A stretch of DNA of 64,000 bases from Epiperipatus broadwayi (Eukaryota; Onychophora; Udeonychophora; Euonychophora; Peripatidae), in contig JAQFVV010000036.1 in the NCBI GenBank assembly GCA_028023455.1, positions 2,760,452 to 2,824,451 on the forward strand, written 5' to 3'. Shown here one piece after another: positions 11,390 through 22,452 of this stretch (position 1 is its first letter; the number at the start of each line of letters is the position of its first letter). The translations under genes and the position numbers were made by a program. The notes below the pieces were generated by a model. The model had not been told where the DNA came from. It did not search any database and saw only the letters and a list, made by a program, of their open reading frames with translations.

Positions 11390-13110
11390 CAACACTCACT
11401 TGGGATTATTTATGTGAAGCAAATTACTATATATAAGAACAATAGCATCAAGTAAAAATGGATAGTCTATTGCAGGAGATGGAAAAAGTTAGTCCTTTTT
11501 TGATGACATGTTAATAACTTGAAACAGAGAGTGAATTGTCAACATGTGTATAAAGTTTGTGCTAAACTAGAAAAATTTGGTGCAAGGTTAAATGCTTTGA
11601 AGTGCATTTGTTCTACCACTAGGAACTATAATAAACAATAGGGGCAAATAACCCAATCCAGAAAAGATAAAAGGTATCCAGAATGCTGCTAAATCAAAGA
11701 CATAACAAAAAATTTTTGGGATTACTTAATTTTCTTCAAGATTTTCCTAAAAAGGTTTTTGTTTGGTATTAATGTTTGGAGTTTCCTAAAAGACAAATCA
11801 CATGTAGTCATATCATTATATCAATTCATTGAAAAAGTGATGTAAGTTGGGAATAGAGAGCATGATAAAGCATTCAAGAAGCTAAGGAATTACCTCAAGT
11901 CCTCATTCAGACCACAAAGTGATAATTACAACACATGCTTCTGAGTAAAGTATAGGGCCTATTATATCACATTGTCATTATGAAGATTAACATCTAAAAA
12001 ATTGATCATTTTCAATGTGAAAAAATTTCATCATTATATTTATATACATAAGTTCAAGATCTTCACAGACAAGTATCCTCTGTTGGAAGGAAGATTCCTG
12101 TTCATGCTAGTCAAAGAACAATCCACTGGATTAATATTTTGGCATCATATGACTCTGAACTCATCTATAAACCAGGTGATGAAATAGATCATGCAGACAT
12201 ACTATCATGACTATTAAATACATGCACGTTTGAGCATAAAGTCAGAGATAAACCATAAACACTTAATAGAAGCAAAAACATTAAATAGCAAAAGGAACTA
12301 AAGAAGATTCAAGATATCCAAATACTAAAGAAATGGATAAAAGACAGATAGCCTGAAAGTCAACTTAGCTATATTATAAAACCTAAAAGTCTATATATGT
12401 GCAATTTTTGTATCTTAATGAAGAATAACATTAATTCTGACTAAAGCCAACAACCAATTATTAGATTTTTTACATAAAGGACATCTGAAAATTGTAAAGA
12501 TGATGAAATTAGCATGTCCATATGTGTGTTAGAGAACATGAATTGTAAAATTGAATAAATGGTTAACGAGTGTAGAGAATGTTAATCCACAACAAATTTA
12601 CCTTTAAAAAGTAGAACCTTGTCAGAAGGTACCCATAGAACCGATCAGATCATTCAATAAATATAGTTTCTGATTTCAATTGAATCATATTTTAAATGGA
12701 CTGAATACAAAGTAGTTGAAGTAACAAGTGAGGTATGCCATTAAAGTTTTAAACAAATTATTCACATGTCGCAGATATCCTGAAACTATTGTATATGTCA
12801 ATGGAGCAAATTTTGTATACTTGCAGTTAGTTAATAAAGACATTCAGCATACCCTAAGCCTAATGGTTTCACTATAAAGATGGTACAACAGCTAAAGTCA
12901 TCACTAAATAAAATCTATTATAAAAGATGTAAATGATACATTAATGACTTCAAGGCTATACAAAAATGGTACATCACATACATCTATTAAAATGACAACT
13001 GTTAAAATGTTAATGTAATGAAAGTTTTGTACACATCTCTCTGTATTAGTGCCAAGTACAAGCATAATAAAGCTATTTTGACATTGTAAAATTTAATGAT
13101 GGAAAAACTA
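11390..13110 (+). pseudogene. Ty3/Gypsy pol remnant: RT, RNase H and integrase
   Basis: RT: FFDDMLIT at about 11499-11523 matches the Y-x-DD catalytic box region, and KLEKFGARLNALKC follows at about 11567-11610. RNase H: FTDKYPLL at 12062-12085 and YDSELIYKPGDEIDHADIL at about 12148-12206, the conserved tail of Gypsy RNase H. Integrase: LHKGHLKIVKMMKLA at about 12465-12510 is the H2C2 finger start, but the expected C-x2-C is lost. YPETIVYVNGANFV at about 12777-12818 corresponds to the SDNG core with the catalytic Asp replaced. HSAYPKPNGF then LKSSL follow at about 12843-12910. Stops and frameshifts occur between all blocks, so no protein can be made. Confidence 0.78.
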
Positions 13111-13464
13111 TGTGGATATAAAGTATTCTAAAAAAAGGGACTGCCCAGAGTTGTATTGCTCTATTAAAACAATTGAAACCCATACATGACCGAAGGAAAA
13201 AAATTTAACAACATGTCAATTATCTGAAAAAACATCAGAATGACCAACTAGAACCAATAAATATAGGATGACATTACCCCAAATGATTACTCCAGAAAAA
13301 ATAATGACTATGCTGACCCATCATCAGTGGCACAAGATGAAAAAATGATGAGTAATAAATAAATAGATGAGACTGATATATATAGTTTGAGTAATTAGCC
13401 TAATGATCAATAATCATTACTAATAGTGAATTTACTAAATTCACATCAGTCTAAATAGGAAGAG

Positions 13465-13773
13465 TGTAACAAGAAAGGAAGAAAGGAATGTACCATCACC
13501 AAGGTATGAAAAATATCATAGATGACCATAGAGACTAAAATATAATGCTTGTGATTAAACAAATTATTTTCTAGAGTGGGAGGAAGAATATATAGTCTGA
13601 CTAACTATTGCACTGTGTGTGTGTGCATTCATATGTATGGTTTATTGGTTTTCTAAATAAAGTTCATATATTTATTTTAATTATAATCAGACAGAAAATA
13701 AATAAATTTCCACAAAGTGTAAGCAATCTAGAAAATTTATATATGCAAAGCATGCATTTAAATTCTCATTACA
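13465..13773 (+). repeat. Candidate 3' LTR of the Gypsy remnant
   Basis: The region begins TGTAACAAG right after a purine-rich AGGAAGAG, contains AATAAA at 13656-13661, and could end at TTACA (13769-13773). No second LTR copy was found in the window, so the boundaries are inferred only from position and the TG...CA rule. Confidence 0.4.
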
Positions 13774-14151
13774 CGAATATATACTAATATGTGCTTATTA
13801 TGCTATTGGTATAAAACTGTGGAAATTTGTCCACTCTGTGTGTGATGGAGAAACAATGAAAGAAAGCACACACAAGTATTCACAATGTATATTAAGCATA
13901 ATATGTGAAGAAACTTTAGTGACACTTTGAGAAGAATAACTTTCCACATGAAGATTATATTATCCATTGCTAAGAATTCCCTACCTTCGCTTTTTCAACC
14001 GTACATGCTTTAGGTTTATTGCCTTAGTAAATATTATTAAACTCATGGTGTTAAGTTTAATTTTTTTGTGTTGAGTTTTACTATATTAATTACCAATGCA
14101 TTCTCAGCTAGTACTGTCAATAATACCCCTGAATTTATAGCAAGTGCATGG

Positions 14152-14187
<36 letters not shown>

Positions 14188-14194
14188 CATCTTT
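13774..14194. other. AT-rich spacer with (AT)n tract
   Basis: No gene is seen. A (TA)n dinucleotide tract lies at about 14153-14185. Confidence 0.6.
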
Positions 14195-14275
14195 ATTGTA
14201 AAAAAGGAGGTTGCCTTGACAAGTTTGAAATTGTTGATTATTATTGATATTGGGGTTAACTAGTTTTTAATGATA
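14195..14275 (+). repeat. Short copy of the GGTTGCCTTGACAA repeat (family E)
   Basis: AAAGGAGGTTGCCTTGACAA followed by GTTTGAAATTGTTGATT and TATTGATATTGGG. The same sequence occurs at 35870-35940, 36185-36270 and as both arms of a palindrome at 56985-57170. Confidence 0.7.
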
Positions 14276-14319
14276 TATATATATATTGGATTTTTAATTT
14301 GATAAAAATTGAAATTAAG

Positions 14320-14470
14320 AGATTATATTCATGTAAACAGAAATAACTTTTCATGATGTTGCCAGAAAACTGTCAATTATTACTAATTGACAATCCTCCT
14401 AAAGCTAAATAAGTTTTCTCCATTAACCTATAATAGCTCTTTTGTTGGGATTTATTAAAGTAAGGACCTC
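14320..14470 (+). repeat. Half copy of foldback family C
   Basis: The block CAATTATTACTAATTGACAA through ACCTATAATAGCTCTTTTGT matches one arm of the palindrome at 25136-25432. The opposite arm is missing here. Confidence 0.6.
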
Positions 14471-14569
14471 TTTCATAAAATCCAAGTTCTTATAAGGCTT
14501 TAGAACCAGAAAGTTATTTTTAAGTGTATATATATACACAAGCATATATTTAAACTATTCATTCAGTAA

Positions 14570-14705
14570 ACTGAAGGTTTTACTATAGTAAATAGAGGGA
14601 TTTGAACTTACTATTTTCAATCTATATTCATCATTCATTCAAACAACTGATACACATGACCACACACATCATAAAAAAAATAAATGATCCCCAATATGTT
14701 TATTT
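14570..14705 (-). repeat. tRNA-like SINE (family 3), diverged copy
   Basis: The minus strand reads TTGGGGATCATTTATT, a GT-rich stretch, then a B-box-like AGTTCAAATCCCTC and a short pairing tail. It resembles the copies at 61250-61405 and 63165-63330, in which GGTGATTATTT, a TG tract and GTTCAAACCCCC occur in the same order. Confidence 0.5.
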
Positions 14706-14891
14706 TGTGGAGAACCAAAACTCATCAGATTGGTCAGATCATAATCTCCCACACATATAAACAATCATTTCTTGGTTTATATTAAGACAGCATTTCCTTA
14801 AACTTTAATGGGAATGCTTCAATCCTCTCACCTTTCCAACAATTCAACCATCCATTTCATTGAAAATCCTTTCCTATTAACATAAGTGGAT

Positions 14892-15567
14892 ATTACAGTC
14901 AAATATCAGCCTTTCACGCTAATTGTGCATACACTTTGCGAGTATTAATAATAAATGAATACTTTCTCACCAATACAAGATATAGTATTTATGCAGGAAT
15001 AAAAGGAATCCTCTTATTCCTATGACTCAAATGCTTATATATGAGCAAATCTGAAGTACTGGCAAAGAAAGCATGATGATGGAACAGTCACTTTAAATTA
15101 CTATATATGATGTCTGAATGAATGACATCGGTGAAATTATCTAGAATTTACTAAATGTCATTCCAACTAAAACCTAATAATATGTAAATAAGCATTTATT
15201 TTATATAGTGTATGTAAACAATTGTATTACAGACAAATATCAGCCTTTCACACTAATTGTGCATACGCTTTGCAAGTGGTAATAATAAATGAATACTTTC
15301 AAACCAATACAAGATATAGTATTTATGCAGGAATAAAAGGAATCCTCTTATTCCTATGACTCAAACACTTATATATGAGCAAATCTGAAGTACTGGCAAA
15401 AAAAGCGTGACGATGGAACAGTCACTTTAAATTACTATTAATGATGTCTGAATAAATGATGTCGGTGAAATTATCTAAAATTTACTAAACATTATTCCAA
15501 CTGAAACTTAATAATATGTAAATAAGCATTTATTTTATATAGCGTATGTAAACAATTGCATTACAGT
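14892..15567 (+). repeat. 334-bp tandem repeat array, forward orientation (two units)
   Basis: ATTACAG junctions at 14892, 15226 and 15560 are exactly 334 bp apart. The third unit is cut off after about a dozen bases, where the orientation flips. The two units differ at scattered bases. Confidence 0.9.
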
Positions 15568-16709
15568 CAAATACTATATCTTGTATTGGTGAGAAAGTAT
15601 TCATTTATTATTAACACTCGCAAAGTGTATGCACAATTAGTGTGAAAGGTTGATATTTGACTGTAATACAATTGTTTACATACGCTATATAAAACAAATG
15701 CTTATTTACATATTATTAAGTTTCAGTTGGAATGATGTTTAGTAAATTCTAGATAATTTCACCAACGTCATTCATTCAGACATCATATATAGTAATTTAA
15801 AGTGACTGTTCCATCATCACGCTTTCTTTGCCAGTACTTCAGATTTGCTCATATATAAGCATTTGAGTCGTAGGAATAAGAGGATTCCTTTTATTCCTGC
15901 ATAAATACTATATCTTGTATTGGTGAGAAAGTATTCATTTATTATTAACACTCGCAAAGCATATACACAATTAGCATGAAAGGCTGATATTTGACTGTAA
16001 TACAATTGTTTACATACGCTATATAAAATAAATGCTTATTTACATATTATTAAGTTTCAGTTGGAATGATGTTTAGTAAATTCTAGATAATTTCACTGAC
16101 AACATTCATTCAGACATCATATATAGTAATTTAAAGTGACTGTTCCATCATCACGCTTTCTTTGCCAGTACTTCAGATTTGCTCATATATAAGCATTTGA
16201 GTCGTAGGAATAAGAGGATTCCTTTAATTCCTGCATAAATACTATATCTTGTATTGGTGAGAAAGTATTCATTTATTATTAACACTCGCAAAGCATATAC
16301 ACAATTAGCATGAAAGGCTGATATTTGACTGTAATACAATTGTTTACATACGCTATATAAAATAAATGCTTATTTACATATTATTAAGTTTCAGTTGGAA
16401 TGACGTTTAGTAAATTCTAGATAATTTCACCGAGAACATTCATTCAGACATCATATATAGTAATTTAAAGTGACTATTCCATCGTCATGCTTTCTTTGCC
16501 AGTACTTCAGATTTGCTCATATATAAGCATTTGAGTTGTAGGAATAAGAGGATTCCTTTTATTCCTTCATAAATACTATATCTTGTATTGGTGAGAAAGT
16601 ATTCATTTATTATTAACACTCACAAAGCGTATGAACAATTAGCATGAAAGGCTGATATTTGACTGTAATACAATTGTTTACATAAGCTATATAAAATAAA
16701 TGCTTATTT
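15568..16709 (-). repeat. 334-bp tandem repeat array, reverse orientation (three-plus units)
   Basis: CTGTAAT junctions fall at 15661, 15995, 16329 and 16663, each 334 bp apart. The minus-strand frames 15817-16005 and 16151-16339 give an identical 62-residue translation. That shows recent duplication or homogenisation; it does not show a gene, since the frame is not intact in the other units and has no known domain. The last unit is partial and runs into the right-hand direct repeat. Confidence 0.9.
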
Positions 16710-16934
16710 ACATAAGTGGATATTGTAATGGTCCAGGTACGAATGACATAATGTCTATGACTACTATATCAAATCCACCAAGGGCTTTGGGTGTTCAAAT
16801 ATTAATTTATCAATTGAATTGTTGAAAGAATGAGAAAATTGAAGCATATCCATTAAAGATTAAGGAATTGCTATCTTAATATAAGCGAGCACTGATTGTT
16901 TATTTGTGTGGGAAATTGCACTATATATATATAT

Positions 16935-17340
16935 ATAGCCGGCTGGGATGTTTCCTTGCTGAGTTTCCTGATTTTCACGATTATTGCTATCGGAGACAAA
17001 TAGATACTGACGGAGATTTTCTAAGATGTTAAGCTGACATTATTTCACGGGCAGATCTGCTGTTTTCTCGGACATCTGGGCTGGAGATAAACGTGCGTTC
17101 CAAAATATTCTCAGCACTGCATTTTGTTTCTTAACTGACTCAATTAATTTCTGAACTGCACTCTCTCAATAACTTTGTGAACTGATCTCACTCAATTAAT
17201 TTGTGGAACTGATTACTGTCCGATAAAAAAAGTCTATTTATACCTGCGCCTTGTTGCTTTCTGATATCTCCGGCAAAGATCTGTTGTCGAATTCCTTATC
17301 AATTAATCCTTTGATAAACGTGTTTTGGAAGATTGCTTAA
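16935..17340. other. Unassigned stretch of higher GC and complexity
   Basis: It begins after a short TA tract with GCCGGCTGGG and is visibly richer in G and C than its surroundings. Diverged internal copies of ACTCAATTAATTT with CTGAACTG occur at about 17140-17210. No long ORF is present and I do not recognise it. Confidence 0.4.
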
Positions 17341-18390
17341 TTAGTAATAGCCATGCAGAGATGTTTTATATTTTATTAATAACCATTGCCGTGTTTTTCA
17401 ATGATAATCTTCCCTAACTTTCACATACATTTTATATATTTACAAATGTACATATATACGCACATATATTTTTAATACAATTTACTATTTAGTTTTAACA
17501 TTATTTTTTCTTTAATTAAAATTGAATGAAAAGAGATTTGCATGTCTTAACTTTCTCAAATTATATTTTTACGAATACTAACAAAAACTCTTTACTTCCT
17601 TTTACAACCCTTAGTTTCATCTCTCAAACCAAGACTCCCCCTCCCCCCTTTTGACCAATTAATTGTAGCTTTTTTATTTCAAAAACTAATGCTAGAAAAC
17701 TATTTAATTCATATCCTTTTCGAAAACAAGCTGCAATAAATTCTTCAACATTTAATTTTATGTTTTTCTTTTATGAAAGATTACTTTAATAATAATTTTA
17801 GATAAAAATTATATGTGCCTATATCAATATAGGTACAATATATATATATTGTAGATATATATATATATAGTATTCAATTATTTAAAAAAAAATTTTTTTT
17901 TTATTCTTTTATACATACAGAGATTTATATGTATAGATTTATTATTATGAATAAGCAGTTCTTTTTTGTGATTTATTATATAATATTTTTTCTTTATTAA
18001 ATAATATGTGTTAAATTTATTTAACTTTCATTTTGTTAAAATAGAGTAAATCAGAAAAGTGTGAAAAAAGGCAATTAAGATTGTTAGATTAGGAGATAAA
18101 AAAATTGTACACGTGTGAAACAATGAATAGATCTGTACAAACACAAAGATGCTTTTACACTTATTCCTGATGGCTATAGATTCCAGGTTTGTTGTTATCT
18201 GTATCTTAAGATTATTTTTACAAAAGAGGTGCTTTGATGTAGATAACGATAGCGATCAATTTTAAGTCTTTATTGATTGTGACCGACGTCAAACTTGTGA
18301 AGCTTTGATTTTTTTTTAAGATAAAGATTTCCAGATGTTTTTTTTTCTTTGGTTGAAATTCGCGATATAAATGATTGAAACAATTTTTTT
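17341..18390. other. AT-rich spacer, no gene seen
   Basis: Homopolymer and (TA)n tracts (around 17830-17870) with no recognisable gene. Confidence 0.5.
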
Positions 18391-18391
18391 A

Positions 18392-18487
18392 ATCAGTTGG
18401 TCTTAAATTTCTTTAGAGAGATGATCAGTTGGTCTTAAATTTCTTTAGAGAGATGATGAGTTAGTCATTAATTTTTTTAGAGAGTCA
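18392..18487. repeat. 32-bp tandem repeat, three units
   Basis: ATCAGTTGGTCTTAAATTTC with TTTAGAGAGATG repeats at a 32-bp period. The first two units are identical and the third is diverged. Confidence 0.85.
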
Positions 18488-21400
18488 CTCAAATTATTAT
18501 TATTATTTTGAGACTCAACTCAGTCGGTCCTTCCTTGTTATTATTCTTAAGCAGAAATGTAAGCTCTGATGATTTTTTTTTAAAAGAGAGTGAAAGCTTT
18601 AATTTTTTTTTTCTCACTCCTTGAAAGTTGAAAAAATGAGCAAATGAAATGTGCGTTTATATAAAGCAATTTCCAGCAATATTAAAGAAGAGGAGAGAAA
18701 TGGAACAAGATTGAATTTATTAGAAGTTAGTAATAATTATATAAAAATGATATTAACATATTTGGTTATGCATAGTACTATGCCTCTGCATTGCTAAACC
18801 ATTTTTTTCTGCTTCCTGGTTAATACAGAATGAGTCAAAATCGCTGATCTGTCTATGAAGTCATGTATCCAGTAATAACCAACAAAATGATAGATTTTGA
18901 AGCCAACCACACAAGCTATATGGAATGCTTTGTTTCTAGTTCCTGGCTTATTAAAAGCTCATTACCTTTGAATGAATGGAGAAGAGGAAATAGGAGGAAA
19001 AGAAAATTTATAACATCCATGTAGAACCAAGTTTGAAGCCATAAATCAAATTTTTGTTGATTTACCTCAATCATCTAAAGTGTCAACAGCAATTTTTTTT
19101 TTTTTAAAAGGAGAGAGACAAGCAAATCCACTGGTACCTACTTATTCAAAGTACTTATAATAACTTTTTTTTTAAATGGTAGAAGGAAGCCAATCAACCG
19201 TGAATAATAATGGAATTGAAGAAACAAGCAAAGTCAATTGATTCAGCATTATCTTAAAAGTATCTGCAATAACTTTCTTTTTTTGTTGTTGTTGTTGTTG
19301 TTGTTGGTGAGCAAAGAAAAGCAGTCTGAAAATTCAAATTCAGGACGTTAATAAGAAGTAAAAAGTAGACGGGTAAATATGAACTTTCTTTAACCGATTT
19401 TATTCTTTTACTTATTAAAAGTAAACCTTAATTTACTGGTCAAAGCAATTTTCTTTTTTGATACAGAAACATTAAAGACTTGTTTATCTATAGTTATTTG
19501 CAATATCTCACAACATAGCACAAACATAGTTTAAATCTTTAAACTTAAATTTTTCATTATTTTTTTTTGTTTTTTTTTATTATATATTGTAATGTTGAAA
19601 TGTTTTTTTTTAATTGTTCTTCAGTTGTTAATGATAATGAGCAACCTGTAGATATATGCATTTATAATGTTTTTTATTTTTATTTTATCTTGTTGCATAT
19701 TAAAAATTAATATATGTATTTTATTTTCTTTCACTATAAGGTTGCAAAAGAAAAAGATATTTTTATATATGTAATTTATGGGTATACATTTTAAACATAT
19801 ATGTTAACATTACCGAATGCGTGAATGTGTAACTGCTTATCCAAACACATCAAAGAATAGGTTATATATGATTAGTTTAAAATGGTAAATTGAAAAGTAG
19901 GGCATTACATTTGAATGGAAATGAAATAACATATACAAGTTTCACCTGAAATTTATTTTATGATATGATGAGTAAGAAAAGTCTTAAATAAGCATTTATA
20001 GAATATGTATTTTTTTTTCTAATATTGATTTAAGTCAGCTTATTTTGAGATATCAAGAAAGATGACAAACCTATATATTAAGTTTATTTGCTTATACTTA
20101 TATAAATTTTTATATTAATAAGCCATTTATTTAATTGTCGATTTGACTTTAAAGAAGGAAAGAAAGAGTAGTAGTGTTAATAAAATATAATTATATATCT
20201 TAATTGGTTTCCGAGTAATTATTAAGAATATTGTGTTTGTTTTTTTTTGTCTTAATTCTATCATTTTAATTCATCATCATTGCTCGCAGTTATTAAGTAT
20301 TACCATTCGTATATCTTGAGCAATCACTTGCAAATATTAAGCGTCCGCAAAATAATAGGTAAACTAGAATGTTGATATTTAAGTATTTAAGGATTATGCT
20401 TGAGAATAACCAAATTTTGATAATTATAGTTCAACATAGAAAGCTAAAATTGTGTTGTGTCCATGAATTTAGATCATCCTCATCAAAGATGGATATCATG
20501 TTATTAGTTAAAAATGTTTCAAATAATACTATATAAAAGTTATGATCGCCATCAATCATCATTAATAAATTATAATCATTAAATTTAATGTTTAGCGTAA
20601 TGAAAATATTTTAGTAAATAGGGGTTTATAGAAAATTGAATATTATGCAAAGAGATTCATGATGATCAATCATCACCATTAGTATTATTAAATCCCAGTA
20701 TGAAATAGGATAATTTTAATAGATGCCTATAAGTTTATAAAGATGAATTTATTGTTGTGAGTTTATTAATAAGCTATGGCTGGTATCATCACCATCACTA
20801 TTATAATCATTATTATGATATCACTATTATTATCATTATTATGATATTATTATCATCATCATCATTATTACCTTTATTGTGATAAATAATCTAGTTAAAT
20901 GACCATCAATATCAATAATGGTCTTCACATGCTTGTTTGGAAGCCATTAATAGGATTATACATGTCTGTTCATCAATATACGCTAATGAGCTAGCAATGT
21001 CTATAAGAATCTTTGATCTATAGTATAAACTTTGGTAATATTGGGATCTTGTAATTTTATCAATATAGATAAAATGTAAAAATGTCATTTTTGTTCAATA
21101 GTCATCAAAGTCATGTGTAATAAATATGTACTGAATGAGTTTGAACTCAAGTACACTATAAATAGATACTTATCTAGATTGAAAACAATCTAGTGGCGCT
21201 CATGGGAAAACACATGTACTTAGCTAAACTGAATAAAGAGTGATATCATCCCTTTCCAACTTCATAATATTAGTTTTATAAAATATATTTTTTTATAAGT
21301 TGTCATGAATAGCACCCGTGTGTGCATATGACCATGAATGGTCTTATATATTTGGAAAGAAGAATAGGAAGGATTCTTTGTTAGAAGAACCTAGTATTGG

Positions 21401-21789
21401 AGATAAGCATAAGGCACTCCAGGAATCTCACAGTGGGTACTTTTATTCAGTTGCTATATTTAATATTATTTTTATTTGATGACAATGGCCAGTATGTTTT
21501 ATTGTTCAAATGACTGCCCCAATATATAAATAAATACCAAGAATCTTTAATGCTGATATGTTCAAGTGGCACAGTGATTCTATAATTTCTTTATCTATGC
21601 TATGATGAATTAATATAGTTACACATGGTACAGATGGGATAGGCATATATCTAATAATTAATAATTTCCCCTATCTAAATATTTATTATGGTTACAAATG
21701 TGACATATTAAAATAGTTACAAATTATAGTTACAAATACATATCTTCCATATTAATTTAATAATTACAAATACATATTTATATTAATTT
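18488..21789. other. AT-rich gene-free stretch with trinucleotide tracts
   Basis: No coding or RNA gene is supported over 3.3 kb. A (TTG)n run lies at 19283-19307, and dense ATC/ATT trinucleotide tracts occur at about 20785-20875. Several GTTACAAAT motifs appear from 21619 onward (see the next entry). Confidence 0.5.
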
Positions 21790-21799
21790 ATAAATATTG

Positions 21800-21845
21800 T
21801 TACAAATGGCGCACCAACTAGGGCTCGAAATAAGCCAAATAATGG
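21800..21845 (+). promoter_or_regulatory. Possible LTR end with primer-binding-site-like sequence
   Basis: TGTTACA is followed by AATGGCGCACCAACTAGGGC and TCGAA. Many LTR retrotransposons have an LTR ending in TTACA, then a primer-binding site of the type TGGCGCCCAACGTGGGGC. Similar but more decayed strings occur at 54095-54260. No pol gene lies downstream, so this is a relic at best. Confidence 0.4.
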
Positions 21846-21929
21846 CTTGAAATACCCCACATACATGAGAGATGGGTAGTATATAGTGATGACAGATGTA
21901 TAATTTATAAATATTGTTACAATATATAT

Positions 21930-22452
21930 ATATATTGGGGATCATTTATCTTTCTCATGATTGTTAGAAATAGAGTGAAGAATGAATATAGACAGACTGA
22001 AAATCCTAATTTAAAATCCTTATATATATATTCTTTTAACCAATCAAAATAGTAGACAACTCATTTATATAGAACGTGATTTAATATCATCTAATGATTT
22101 CATTCTAATATAAATCTTCTCAAGATGCCATTATGGATGTATAATTAACTGGAAAATGGCAATAAAAATGAAATATATAAATATATATGTTGGCATAAAT
22201 ATTTTCATATATAAAAAGGCCACATGTTTTTTAAAGCTTATCCAATTCAAAAATAAATAATAAAAACTTTAATGCAGAGAAAAAAACATTATATTGGTAA
22301 TCCTAATTACTAGTATTGATCCCTCAATCAACAATTTAAAGACTATGATTAGGTGCAATAAACATTGACACAGTTACTTACTTATTTGTGTCTGTGTAAA
22401 TTGTCTAGCATATAATATTAAACATGAACTAGTCTAAAACAAGATTTGATAT
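21930..22452. other. AT-rich spacer
   Basis: GGGGATCATTTATC near 21938 resembles the start of SINE family 3, but no convincing B box follows. Otherwise no feature is seen. Confidence 0.35.

Larger units (their letters stand above)
11390..13773 (+). mobile_element. Decayed Ty3/Gypsy LTR retrotransposon, pol region and possible 3' LTR
   Basis: Reverse transcriptase, RNase H and integrase remnants follow each other in the Ty3/Gypsy order (RT, RH, IN). After them come a purine tract and TGTAAC at 13465, the expected start of a 3' LTR. There is no 5' LTR or gag in the window. The left part is replaced by the Penelope fragment and tandem repeats, so the element is 5'-truncated and heavily mutated. 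Confidence 0.75.
14746..16915. mobile_element. Large palindromic foldback-like element with internal 334-bp arrays
   Basis: The outer inverted repeats are 14746-14850 and about 16807-16915. Examples in both arms are TATATTAAGA-AGCA, TTCCTTAA-CTTTAATGG and ATGCTTCAAT. Just inside lie two direct copies of ACATAAGTGGATATT (14880-14894 and 16710-16724). Between these sit two forward and three-plus reverse copies of a 334-bp unit. No transposase ORF is present. The plan (terminal inverted repeats with tandem internal units) is shared by Foldback/Galileo elements and by the bivalve 'pearl' repeats, but I cannot place it in a known family. Confidence 0.75.

Noticed and set aside
15817-16339. Identical 62-residue frames as a possible peptide gene family
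   Set aside because: Identity follows from the near-identical 334-bp repeat units; the frame is not open in the other units and has no recognised domain.
15568-16709. CRISPR array
   Set aside because: Units are 334 bp and contiguous without unique spacers, and the context is eukaryotic.
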